Part shown: piece after piece, positions 1 to 6,392 of the stretch
How the letters are laid out: every line of letters begins with the position of its first letter
Position numbering within the stretch: position 1 is the stretch's first letter
DNA from: Lachnospiraceae bacterium
GTDB taxonomy: Bacteria; Bacillota; Clostridia; Lachnospirales; Lachnospiraceae
Direction of reading: 5' to 3'
Assembly (NCBI GenBank): GCA_900771995.1
Contig: CAAGQC010000071.1
Location: 1 to 7,379 of the forward strand
Length of the DNA stretch: 7,379 bases
Program-made: the position numbers and the translations under genes
Notes under the pieces: generated by a model
What the model was told of the DNA's origin: nothing
Seen by the model: only the letters and a program-made list of their open reading frames with translations
Databases searched by the model: none

Positions 1-61
1 ACCCTCGCTAAGTACCGACGTCTGCTTAGAGTCTGCTGTCCTTACCCCCAACGTGGGCTAC
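1..61 (-). repeat. Distal part of a dispersed intergenic repeat, left copy
   Basis: Read on the minus strand, this stretch matches the sequence after rsmA at the other end of the window. The best block is 31-61 against 7272-7302, where 27 of 31 bases agree, including a shared TTGGGGGTAAGG core. A second block, 1-17, matches about 7331-7346 (CGGTAC...GCGAGG) with a one-base indel. Between these blocks the left copy is about 13 nt shorter and lacks the hairpin seen at 7305-7326. The repeat continues off the left edge. It lies downstream of the ABC-F gene, in the same orientation relative to that gene as the right copy has to rsmA. Its family name and function are unknown to me. Confidence 0.75.
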
Positions 62-111
62 TGGTTTCTTGAAAAAAATCAAAATGATGAATTTAGTGGA
101 CTCGATAAACA
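62..111. other. AT-rich spacer between repeat and palindrome
   Basis: This short AT-rich segment separates the repeat block (1-61) from the long inverted repeat. On the minus strand it carries a T-run (complement of the A-run at 72-77) located about 35 nt beyond the palindrome. That is too far to act with it as a standard intrinsic terminator. No convincing coding potential is seen. With 352-371 it forms the extra DNA absent from the right-hand repeat copy. Confidence 0.4.
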
Positions 112-351
112 GAACTCCCGGAGTGGCAGAAGGCCCTCAGGCAGATGTCTGTCGGAGAGTGTTGATATTTTCTTAAGCAGTGGTGAGTAGTCAGGGTGGA
201 GCGAACACGATGTTCGCGACAGGTGGCCGGCGACATGGATGTCGCCTAGAGCCGTGCCCGTCCGGATGAAATACGCCTGATCCACTGCTTTAGAAAATTC
301 ACACTCGGAGACCGATATCTGCCTGAGGGCGTTCTGCCACTCCGGGAGTTC
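112..351. repeat. Large near-perfect inverted repeat, possible MITE-like element or structured RNA
   Basis: The arms 112-146 and 317-351 are reverse complements over 35 bases with one mismatch (G132 opposite G331). After an asymmetric internal loop the pairing resumes between 157-183 and 282-306 with small gaps. It resumes again as five base pairs between 191-195 and 276-280. About 80 nt at the apex contain two further hairpins. A transcript from either strand would form one long rod of roughly 240 nt. The ABC-F mRNA would produce the minus-strand form if it reads through. No transposase, reverse transcriptase or plausible protein is encoded here, and I see no clear target-site duplication. 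A non-autonomous palindromic element is most likely; a structured RNA is possible. Confidence 0.85.
201..246. repeat. Two tandem REP-like hairpins at the apex of the palindrome
   Basis: Bases 201-217 form a 7-bp hairpin (GCGAACA / TGTTCGC around CGA). Bases 229-246 form an 8-bp palindrome (GGCGACAT / ATGTCGCC around GG; in RNA the two inner pairs would probably open). The two hairpins also resemble each other, sharing GCGA, a central GATGT and a CGC end. They may therefore be diverged copies of one unit. Short tandem palindromes of this kind resemble REP-type elements, but I cannot assign a family. Confidence 0.6.
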
Positions 352-371
352 GTCCGGTTTGCCAATATTTA

Positions 372-395
372 TTCCGCTAACTTCCCATTTACAGC
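372..395 (-). repeat. Stop-codon-spanning block of the repeat, left copy
   Basis: On the minus strand this 24-nt block matches 7241-7264 on the plus strand at 23 of 24 positions. It includes the last codon and TAA stop of the ABC-F gene (stop at 389-391), just as the other copy includes the last codon and TAA of rsmA. After it the two copies diverge. Here about 310 nt (62-371) intervene before the next shared block (31-61), whereas the right copy has only 7 nt (7265-7271). The intervening DNA looks like an insertion into the repeat, or the right copy has lost it. Confidence 0.75.
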
Positions 396-1942
396 TTTGT
401 CGTCCACTGGGACAGGTCCCATACCTGGGTTGCCAGTCCGGCGTAGAACTCCGGCTCGTGGCAAACCATGAGAATGCTGCCCTTGTATTCCTTTAATGCC
501 CGTTTCAGTTCCTCCTTGGCATCCACATCCAGATGATTGGTGGGCTCGTCCAGCAGCAGGACATTCGTGGCACGGTTCATCAGCTTGCAGAGTCTTACCT
601 TCGCCTGTTCACCACCGCTTAATACCTTTACGCGGCTCTCAATGTGCTTCGTGGTCAGACCGCACCTGGCCAGTGCAGAGCGGACTTCGTACTGGGTAAA
701 AGCGGGGAACTCCTGCCAGATCTCCTCAATGCAGCTGTTGTCCCCGGAACCGGACATTTCCTGCTCGAAATAACCGATCTCCAGATAATCTCCCTGTTCC
801 ACTTCGCCGGACAGGGGCGGGATCAGGCCCAGAATGCTCTTTAACAGAGTGGTCTTACCGATACCGTTGGCACCGATCAGCGCTACCTTTTCTCCCCGCT
901 CCATGGACAGATTTAGAGGCTTGGACAAGGGCTCGTCATAACCGATGATCAGATTCCTTGTCTCGAAAATAATACGGCCGGTGGTGCGGCCTTCCTTGAA
1001 CGAGAACTCGGGCTTCGGCTTCTCTGCGGCCAACTCAATGACATCCATCTTGTCCAGCTTTTTCTGACGGGACATGGCCATATTACGGGTAGAGACCCGG
1101 GCCTTGTTTCTCGCCACGAAATCCTTCAGATCGGCGATCTCCTTCTGCTGACGGTTGTAAGCGGCCTCCAGCTGGGATTTTTTCATGGCGTAGACTTCCT
1201 GGAACTTATCGTAATCTCCCACATAGCGGGTCAGTTCCTGATTGTCCATATGATAGATCAGATTGATGACACTGTTCAGGAAGGGAATGTCATGACTGAT
1301 CAGGATAAATGCATTCTCGTATTCGTTCAGATAACGCTTCAGCCATTCGATGTGTTCCGCATCCAGATAGTTCGTCGGCTCGTCCAGCAGCAGAATGTCC
1401 GGCTTCTCCAGCAGAAGTTTGCCCAGCAGAACCTTGGTACGCTGCCCACCTGACAACTCTGTCACATCGCGATCCAGACCGATATCCATCAGTCCCAGAG
1501 CTCTCGCCACTTCTTCCACCTTGGCATCGATCATATAGAAATCATGCATGGTCAGCAGATCCTGGATCGTTCCCAGATCCTCCATGTACTGTTCCAGCTC
1601 CTCCGGCGTCGCGTCTCCCATTTTGTCGCAAATCTCGTTCATCTGAGCTTCCATGTCGTATAAGAAGTCAAAAGCGGAAGCCAGCACCTGACGGATGGTC
1701 ATGCCGGGAGTCAGCACCGTATGCTGGTCCAGATAGCCGACTCTCACATTTTTCGCCCATTCCACCTTGCCCTCATCCGGCATCAGTTTCCCTGTAATAA
1801 TATTCATAAAGGTAGATTTTCCCTCACCGTTGGCACCGATGAGACCGATATGTTCCCCCTTCAGCAGACGAAACGATACATCGTTAAAAATAGCCCGGTC
1901 TCCGAAACCGTGGGTCAGGTGTTCTACGTTTAATATGCTCAT
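389..1942 (-). CDS. ABC-F family ATPase, YkpA/YbiT-like
   Basis: This 517-residue protein has two ATP-binding cassettes and no membrane segment, the layout of soluble ABC-F proteins that act on the ribosome. Cassette 1 has Walker A at 36-44 (GANGEGKST), signature LSGGQ at 163-167 and Walker B ending DEPTNYLD (187-194). Cassette 2 has Walker A at 357-365 (GANGIGKTT), LSGGE at 441-445 and DEPTNHLD starting at D465. Both catalytic glutamates (E188, E466) are present. A charged linker at roughly 245-320 (including FVARNKARVSTRNMAMSRQ) corresponds to the arm that contacts P-site tRNA in characterised ABC-F proteins. The linker resembles YkpA/YbiT-type housekeeping members more than resistance types, which is a judgement from memory. 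The start follows a GAGGAA site about 5 nt upstream. The gene has its own promoter and diverges from the AEC transporter. Its stop codon lies inside a dispersed repeat. Confidence 0.95.
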   Translation of the reverse strand: MSILNVEHLTHGFGDRAIFNDVSFRLLKGEHIGLIGANGEGKSTFMNIITGKLMPDEGKVEWAKNVRVGYLDQHTVLTPGMTIRQVLASAFDFLYDMEAQMNEICDKMGDATPEELEQYMEDLGTIQDLLTMHDFYMIDAKVEEVARALGLMDIGLDRDVTELSGGQRTKVLLGKLLLEKPDILLLDEPTNYLDAEHIEWLKRYLNEYENAFILISHDIPFLNSVINLIYHMDNQELTRYVGDYDKFQEVYAMKKSQLEAAYNRQQKEIADLKDFVARNKARVSTRNMAMSRQKKLDKMDVIELAAEKPKPEFSFKEGRTTGRIIFETRNLIIGYDEPLSKPLNLSMERGEKVALIGANGIGKTTLLKSILGLIPPLSGEVEQGDYLEIGYFEQEMSGSGDNSCIEEIWQEFPAFTQYEVRSALARCGLTTKHIESRVKVLSGGEQAKVRLCKLMNRATNVLLLDEPTNHLDVDAKEELKRALKEYKGSILMVCHEPEFYAGLATQVWDLSQWTTKL

Positions 1943-1997
1943 AATTCCTCACATTCTGCTGCCTCTGCAGCGGTGTTTCCATCAATAGTCCTTTGCA

Positions 1998-2027
1998 AGT
2001 ATAGCGTACCGCCCGTGGTTTTGTAAA
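1998..2027 (-). promoter_or_regulatory. Promoter for the ABC-F gene
   Basis: On the minus strand a TTTACA -35 box (2022-2027) and a TATACT -10 box (1998-2003) are separated by 18 bp, a good sigma-A-type match. Transcription would start near 1991, giving a leader of roughly 50 nt. The leader shows no obvious uORF or attenuator, features that are common upstream of antibiotic-induced ABC-F genes. Confidence 0.65.
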
Positions 2028-2065
2028 GAAAGAAAGCAAAAAGCCCGAAAATCCGGAAAAAAATG

Positions 2066-2095
2066 TTGAGCAAGTACGTTCATCTGTGCTATGAT
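2066..2095 (+). promoter_or_regulatory. Promoter for the AEC transporter gene
   Basis: A TTGAGC -35 box (2066-2071) and a TATGAT -10 box (2090-2095) are 18 bp apart. A TG at 2087-2088 sits one base before the -10 box, making an extended -10. Transcription would start near 2102, about 55 nt before the chosen start codon. The -35 boxes of this promoter and the opposing ABC-F promoter are about 40 bp apart. Confidence 0.6.
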
Positions 2096-2157
2096 GTACG
2101 CGTTTGCGTATTTATACATCTGTTTCAGATACCTATTTTATAGAAAGAAGGCATTGT

Positions 2158-3072
2158 ATGCTTTTACTTCAACAAATGATGATCTTTTTCCTGATCATGC
2201 TGATCGGTTATATCTGCCGGAAGATCGGCGTGTTCGGGGAGACTACCGGCAAAATGATCTCCGGTATCGTCATCAATATCGGAAATCCCGCACTGATCAT
2301 TGCTTCCGGAATGAACCCGGAAACTCTGGAGAATAAAGGAAAATTGCTGCTTACGCTGGCCGTGGCACTGATCTTTTTTGTAATTATGTTTGTCATTGCG
2401 GAACTGCTTCCACGAGTGCTCCGGGCTGATCGGGAAGACTATGGCGCATATCAGGTCATGACGATCTTTTCCAATATCGGATTTATGGGGTATCCTTTGC
2501 TGGATGCCATGTACGGCAGTGAAGCCGTGATCCATGCCGCGATTTTCAACCTGCTGTACAGTGTGCTGATCTACACTTATGGCATCGGCAAAATGCAGAC
2601 CTCCGGTCAGCGTCAGAAGCTGAACTGGAGACAATTTCTGAACGTAGGTGTTGTCTCCTGTGTCATTGCGGTGATTCTGTATATTACCTCGGTTCCGGTT
2701 CCACTGATCTTCGAGGATACGGCAACCCGGATCGGAGCCATTACCGGACCTTTAAGCATGCTGGTGATCGGGGATTCCTTGGCACAGATCCGGCTGAAAG
2801 AATTGTTTACGGACGTAAGGCTGCTTATTTTTTCCGCGGTGAAGCTGTTGCTTATGCCGGCACTGCTTCTGTGGGGACTTGGCTTTTTTATCACGGATCC
2901 CATGTTCCGCGGCGTATGTCTGGTCATGACGGCCACCCCGGTGGGAAGCATGACGGTCATGCTTGCACAGCAATATGACGGCGACTACCGGCTGACATCC
3001 AGAGGCGTGGCACTGACTACCATTCTGTCCGTGGCCACAATGCCGTTTCTGTTCTGGCTGTTGAGAATTTAA
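2158..3072 (+). CDS. AEC (auxin efflux carrier) family transporter
   Basis: This 304-residue, very hydrophobic protein has about ten predicted membrane segments. They lie near residues 4-22, 33-50, 62-82, 96-117, 125-143, 160-178, 195-210, 220-240, 250-268 and 283-303. Conserved AEC features are visible: NIGNPALI in helix 2 and SNIGFMGYPLLDAMYG in helix 4. Length and layout match bacterial AEC/MdcF-type permeases, some of which carry malate or malonate. The substrate here cannot be read from sequence. I chose ATG 2158 because AAAGAAGG lies 7 nt upstream. An in-frame TTG at 2104 would add 18 polar residues, lacks a binding site and falls at the predicted transcription start. The gene is divergent from the ABC-F gene and 105 bp before the lipoprotein gene, with no clear terminator between. 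Confidence 0.92.
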   Translation: MLLLQQMMIFFLIMLIGYICRKIGVFGETTGKMISGIVINIGNPALIIASGMNPETLENKGKLLLTLAVALIFFVIMFVIAELLPRVLRADREDYGAYQVMTIFSNIGFMGYPLLDAMYGSEAVIHAAIFNLLYSVLIYTYGIGKMQTSGQRQKLNWRQFLNVGVVSCVIAVILYITSVPVPLIFEDTATRIGAITGPLSMLVIGDSLAQIRLKELFTDVRLLIFSAVKLLLMPALLLWGLGFFITDPMFRGVCLVMTATPVGSMTVMLAQQYDGDYRLTSRGVALTTILSVATMPFLFWLLRI

Positions 3073-3080
3073 TGAAACTT

Positions 3081-3108
3081 TTTCCACCCGATTGTCGTCT
3101 GATAGAAT
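3081..3108 (+). promoter_or_regulatory. Probable promoter for the lipoprotein-MBOAT-DHHW-rsmA operon
   Basis: A TAGAAT -10 box (3103-3108) is preceded by TG at 3100-3101, giving an extended -10. A weak -35 candidate, TTTCCA, lies at 3081-3086 with 16 bp spacing. Transcription would begin near 3115, about 63 nt before the lipoprotein start. The weak -35 leaves this call uncertain, and read-through from the AEC gene is also possible. Confidence 0.4.
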
Positions 3109-3112
3109 AGGG

Positions 3113-3156
3113 ATCCCCCAAAAGGGGATACTGCAACTGAGTATGGAAAATATCCC
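3113..3156 (+). promoter_or_regulatory. Leader hairpin with an alternative pairing
   Basis: ATCCCC (3113-3118) pairs with GGGGAT (3124-3129) around a 5-nt loop. Part of the same 3' arm, GGGATA (3125-3130), can instead pair with TATCCC (3151-3156). The two structures exclude each other, and the second ends 8 nt before the GAGGAG ribosome binding site (3164-3169). No T-run follows either hairpin, so neither is a normal intrinsic terminator. A 5'-end stabilising hairpin or weak translational control is possible, as is chance. Confidence 0.35.
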
Positions 3157-3177
3157 GCAAAAAGAGGAGATGATTTT

Positions 3178-3810
3178 ATGAAGAAGAAATTAGCATGCAT
3201 GTTACTTATGAGTGCGCTGGCACTTTCCATGACTGCCTGTGGAGGCAAGGATAATAGCGGTGCTGCATCCGGAACCCAGCAGTCCACCACCGAGAGTACC
3301 GTAACGGGACAGGAGACCGGGGCAGCGGAGAGCACAGCGGCTGCATTGGATCCCAAGGATGCGGCAAAAGCATTACAGAGTGCCAAAAAGGCGGTTGCCA
3401 AGGAGCTGGGTGACAATTACTGGCCGGATTCCGAGATTCCGGAGGAAATGCTGAATGAGACCTACGGTGTCAGCGCAGGCCTCTATGATGCTTATCTGGG
3501 GGAAGCACCCATGATCAGTGTCAATGTAGATACTTTATTGATTATTCACGCAAAAGATGGTAAGGTAGAGGAGGTAGAAAAAGCATTGAACACCTACCGT
3601 GACAATCTGGTGAACGATACCATGCAGTATCCCATGAATCTGGGCAAGATTCAGGCTTCCCGGATCGAGCGCGTAGGAGATTATGTGTGCTTTGTACAGT
3701 TGGGTGCCGATACTTCTTCCGTGGAAGATCAGGGAGACGAAGCGGTGATCACCTACTGTCAGGAGCAGAATGAACTTGCCCTGGAGGCTATCAGACAGAC
3801 TCTGGAGTAA
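3178..3810 (+). CDS. DUF4358-like secreted lipoprotein
   Basis: The 210-residue product begins with a lipoprotein signal peptide: KKK at 2-4, a hydrophobic core and a lipobox ending at Cys21 (MTAC; Met at -3 is slightly unusual). Residues 22-57 are a Ser/Thr/Ala/Gly/Glu-rich linker that would hold the domain away from the membrane. The folded part, about 60-208, resembles DUF4358 proteins common in Lachnospiraceae: IPEEMLNETYGVS near 87-99, a central ISVNVDTLLIIHAKDG, a helix with regularly spaced acidic and basic residues, and GDYVCFVQLG near the end. I recognise this family from memory; its biochemical function is not known. The gene has a good GAGGAG site 8 nt upstream. It is 16 bp from the MBOAT gene, so an accessory or sensory role in surface acylation is plausible but inferred. 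Confidence 0.8.
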   Translation: MKKKLACMLLMSALALSMTACGGKDNSGAASGTQQSTTESTVTGQETGAAESTAAALDPKDAAKALQSAKKAVAKELGDNYWPDSEIPEEMLNETYGVSAGLYDAYLGEAPMISVNVDTLLIIHAKDGKVEEVEKALNTYRDNLVNDTMQYPMNLGKIQASRIERVGDYVCFVQLGADTSSVEDQGDEAVITYCQEQNELALEAIRQTLE

Positions 3811-3826
3811 ACGCGGAGTAGAGTGA

Positions 3827-5242
3827 ATGGTATTCAGCAGTGTGTTGTTTCTTTTTCGGTTTTTACCGATTTTTATGATCTGCTATTTCCTGGTTCCCCG
3901 GAAGATGAAGAATCTGGTTCTCTTCCTGGGGAGCCTGGTCTTTTATGCCTGGGGAGAACCCGTCTATATTTTTCTGATGCTTTTTTCCACCATATCCGAT
4001 TTCGTATGGGGAAAACTGATCGAAGAATACAGAGGAAAGGATCGTTCCAGGATCTTTTTGTTATGTTCCGTTGTCATCAATCTTTTTATCCTGGGATTTT
4101 TTAAATATGCCGATTTCCTGCTGCAGACGGTGAATACGGTCTTGGGGACGTCGCTGCCGCTGCTGGGGCTTCCCCTGCCTATCGGAATCTCTTTTTACAC
4201 CTTCCAGACCATGTCCTATGTCATCGATGTATATCGGGGAGAGACAAAGGCACAGCATAATATTTTGCAGTTCGGCGTCTATGTGACCATGTTCCCGCAG
4301 CTGATTGCGGGACCAATCTTAAAATATCATCAGGTGGAGAGATACTTACACGACAGACGGACAGATCTGGATGCTATCAGTTACGGCGCGAAACGTTTTG
4401 TTACCGGACTGGCCAAAAAGGTATTGCTGGCCAACAATCTGGGATTATTGTGGAAACAGGTGTCCGAACTGGGAACGGATCAGATGAGTGTGTTGATGGC
4501 ATGGCTGGGAATCGTGGCCTTTGCTTTTCAGATTTATTTTGACTTTTCCGGCTATTCGGATATGGCCATCGGACTGGGGGCCATCCTGGGATTCCATTTC
4601 CCGGAGAACTTCAACTATCCCTACATTGCCACTTCGGTAAAAGATTTCTGGCACAGATGGCATATTTCCTTAAGCACCTGGTTCAAGGAATACGTGTACA
4701 TTCCGCTGGGCGGCAATCGCAAGGGGCTGCCGAGACAGCTTTTGAATATTCTGATCGTGTGGATGTTGACCGGTATCTGGCACGGCGCCGGCTGGAATTT
4801 CCTGTTCTGGGGACTGTGGTTTGCTTTTTTCCTGATTCTGGAAAAGCTGTTTCTGGGAGATTTTCTGGAAAGTGTGCCCAAGGTGTTCGGCAGGATCTAT
4901 ACGCTGGCGGTGGTATTGCTCAGCTGGGTCTTTTTCGCACTGGAAAGTCCCGGAGAGATCTGGGCTTATTTACAGGCTATGTTTGGCATGAACGGTGCAG
5001 TCCTTGTGAATTCCCAGGCAATGTTCCTGGGCAATGAATATCTGGTGCTTCTGGTGATTGCGCTGGTGGCGTGCCTGCCTTTTGGCAGCCGTCTGGTGCA
5101 CAGCCTGAAAAGCAGCAAGACCGGCCCCGCCATGGCGCTGTATCGTCTGGGAGAAAAGGTGATCCCCGCCGTTTTGTTGCTTTTGTCAGTGGCTTATATT
5201 GTGGATGCATCGTATAATCCCTTTTTGTATTTTCGTTTCTGA
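3827..5242 (+). CDS. MBOAT family membrane O-acyltransferase (AlgI-like)
   Basis: This 471-residue polytopic protein has roughly ten to twelve hydrophobic segments, the usual size of bacterial AlgI-type MBOATs. Visible signatures are PLPIGISFYTFQTMSYVIDV (about 117-136), FPQLIAGPILKY, YFDFSGYSDMAIG, DFWHRWHISLSTWFKEY (from D273) and a C-terminal YNPFLYFRF. The invariant histidine is H319, in TGIWHGAGWNF. Family members pass acyl groups, usually acetyl, from a cytoplasmic donor across the membrane to polysaccharides, teichoic acids or peptidoglycan. The acceptor here is unknown. The start at 3827 follows a modest GGAG site 8 nt upstream. The DHHW gene follows after 20 bp, matching the AlgI plus AlgJ/AlgX pairing. 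No D-alanine ligase or carrier genes are present, so a DltB role is unlikely. Confidence 0.95.
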   Translation: MVFSSVLFLFRFLPIFMICYFLVPRKMKNLVLFLGSLVFYAWGEPVYIFLMLFSTISDFVWGKLIEEYRGKDRSRIFLLCSVVINLFILGFFKYADFLLQTVNTVLGTSLPLLGLPLPIGISFYTFQTMSYVIDVYRGETKAQHNILQFGVYVTMFPQLIAGPILKYHQVERYLHDRRTDLDAISYGAKRFVTGLAKKVLLANNLGLLWKQVSELGTDQMSVLMAWLGIVAFAFQIYFDFSGYSDMAIGLGAILGFHFPENFNYPYIATSVKDFWHRWHISLSTWFKEYVYIPLGGNRKGLPRQLLNILIVWMLTGIWHGAGWNFLFWGLWFAFFLILEKLFLGDFLESVPKVFGRIYTLAVVLLSWVFFALESPGEIWAYLQAMFGMNGAVLVNSQAMFLGNEYLVLLVIALVACLPFGSRLVHSLKSSKTGPAMALYRLGEKVIPAVLLLLSVAYIVDASYNPFLYFRF

Positions 5243-5262
5243 TCGGAAAGGAGGAGCCGCGT

Positions 5263-6381
5263 ATGGATGATAAAAGAAATTCGCTGTTGACCATCGGACT
5301 GATCTGCGCGGTACTTCTGGTTCTGGGAGTTGCAGATCTGTGGAACAGTGACAGAGTATATTCGGAAGCGGAGAACCGGGTACTGGCTTCGCATCCCGTT
5401 TTTTCCTGGGATAGTCTGTTATCGGGAGACTATGAGGAAGATTATGAAGAATATATGTCCGACCAGTTCGTGGGACGGGACAAATGGGTCGGGCTTAAGA
5501 CCCAGGCTGATATCCTGTTCCAGAAAAAGCAGATCAACGGCGTCTATCTGGGGGCGGATCGTTATCTGATTGGCGTCAATGATCCGGAAGAGTACACGGA
5601 GCAGATGGAGAATTCCCGTGTTGCTTCCCTGACCAAGCTGGTGAACCGGTGGGATGCCAAAGTCATGCTGGTACCTACCGCAGATAATATTCTCACCGAC
5701 AAGCTGCCGGCGTTTGCTCCTTACTATGACGAGGAGCGGCTGCTTACAAAGGTGCGGGAATCCATCGGTGACGAGCATTATGTCGATGTGTATCAGGCAT
5801 TGCAGGAACATGCACAGGAACCGATCTATTATCGCACGGATCACCATTGGACCAGCCTGGGAGCATACTACGGATTCCTGGCCTGGGCGGACAGTGTGGG
5901 ACGCTTCCCCTATCCCTATGATGTCAATGGCATGAAGACGGTGTCGGAGGATTTTCAGGGAACACTGCAGTCCCGGATCAACGTGGACTGGGCGAAGGAT
6001 ACGATACAGTATTTCCCGGAGACGGAGAAAAAAGAGGTATCGGTGACCTATGATTTCGGGGATACCGCGGATTCCCTGTATGCACCGGACTATCTGGATA
6101 CCAAGAACCAGTACGGCTTCTTCCTGAATGACAATCATGCGTTTATCGAGATCCACACCGGATACAATCCCGGGAAAACGCTGTTTGTTATCAAGGATTC
6201 CTATGCCAACAGCATGATTCCTCTGCTGACCGCTCATTACGAGACGATTTATGTGGTGGATCTGCGGTATTTTAACGGGAAACTGTTCCAGCTGATGGAG
6301 CAGTACGAACCGGAGCAGGGAATGGATGTGCTGGTGCTGTACGACTGCATTCACTTTTTGGAAGATTTTAAGTATTATTAA
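5263..6381 (+). CDS. DHHW family protein, AlgJ/AlgX-like SGNH-type acyltransferase
   Basis: The 372-residue product has a single N-terminal membrane anchor (about residues 8-26) followed by an extracellular domain. The family signature Asp193-His194-His195-Trp196 lies in YYRTDHHWTSLGAYYGF. A second conserved block, VIKDSYANSMIPLL, carries Ser313. By analogy with AlgJ/AlgX, the Asp-x-His pair and this serine would form the SGNH-like catalytic triad that transfers acetyl from the MBOAT partner to a glycan. That triad assignment is inferred. The N-terminal ENRVLASHPVF segment and DQFVGRDKWVGLK are also typical of this group. A strong AAAGGAGG site 9 nt upstream fixes the start. No glycan biosynthesis genes occur in the window to identify the acceptor. 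Confidence 0.9.
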   Translation: MDDKRNSLLTIGLICAVLLVLGVADLWNSDRVYSEAENRVLASHPVFSWDSLLSGDYEEDYEEYMSDQFVGRDKWVGLKTQADILFQKKQINGVYLGADRYLIGVNDPEEYTEQMENSRVASLTKLVNRWDAKVMLVPTADNILTDKLPAFAPYYDEERLLTKVRESIGDEHYVDVYQALQEHAQEPIYYRTDHHWTSLGAYYGFLAWADSVGRFPYPYDVNGMKTVSEDFQGTLQSRINVDWAKDTIQYFPETEKKEVSVTYDFGDTADSLYAPDYLDTKNQYGFFLNDNHAFIEIHTGYNPGKTLFVIKDSYANSMIPLLTAHYETIYVVDLRYFNGKLFQLMEQYEPEQGMDVLVLYDCIHFLEDFKYY

Positions 6382-6386
6382 GGAGG
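6380..6386 (+). promoter_or_regulatory. rsmA Shine-Dalgarno overlapping the DHHW stop codon
   Basis: AAGGAGG begins within the TAA stop (6379-6381) of the DHHW gene and lies 6 nt before the rsmA ATG. This fixes the rsmA start. A ribosome terminating on the upstream gene would cover the site, which suggests translational coupling. No separate rsmA promoter is evident in the 11-bp gap. Confidence 0.75.
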
Positions 6387-6392
6387 CTTATT

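Noticed and set aside
79..285. Minus-strand open frame of 68 codons across the palindrome
   Set aside because: It lies almost entirely inside the inverted repeat, resembles no protein I recognise, and has a composition set by the palindrome. It is best read as a chance frame.
112..351. Retron msr-msd or other reverse-transcribed RNA, suggested by end pairing with internal hairpins
   Set aside because: No reverse transcriptase gene is in the window, and the near-perfect 35-bp outer stem is longer than the usual retron a1/a2 pairing.
389..1942. ABC-F gene as an antibiotic resistance determinant
   Set aside because: Motifs and linker look like the housekeeping YkpA/YbiT type, and the short leader shows no uORF-based attenuator. 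Resistance cannot be excluded by sequence alone but is not supported.
2104..2157. Upstream TTG start that would extend the AEC transporter by 18 residues
   Set aside because: There is no ribosome binding site, the added residues are polar and unlike AEC N-termini, and the site coincides with the predicted transcription start. ATG 2158 has a good AAAGAAGG site.
3113..3129. Intrinsic terminator after the AEC gene
   Set aside because: The hairpin is clear, but no T-run follows it, and it sits at or just after the predicted start of the next transcript.
3827..5242. DltB (teichoic acid D-alanylation) identity for the MBOAT gene
   Set aside because: No dltA, dltC or dltD is nearby, and the partner is a DHHW protein, which fits the AlgI-like O-acetylation type.
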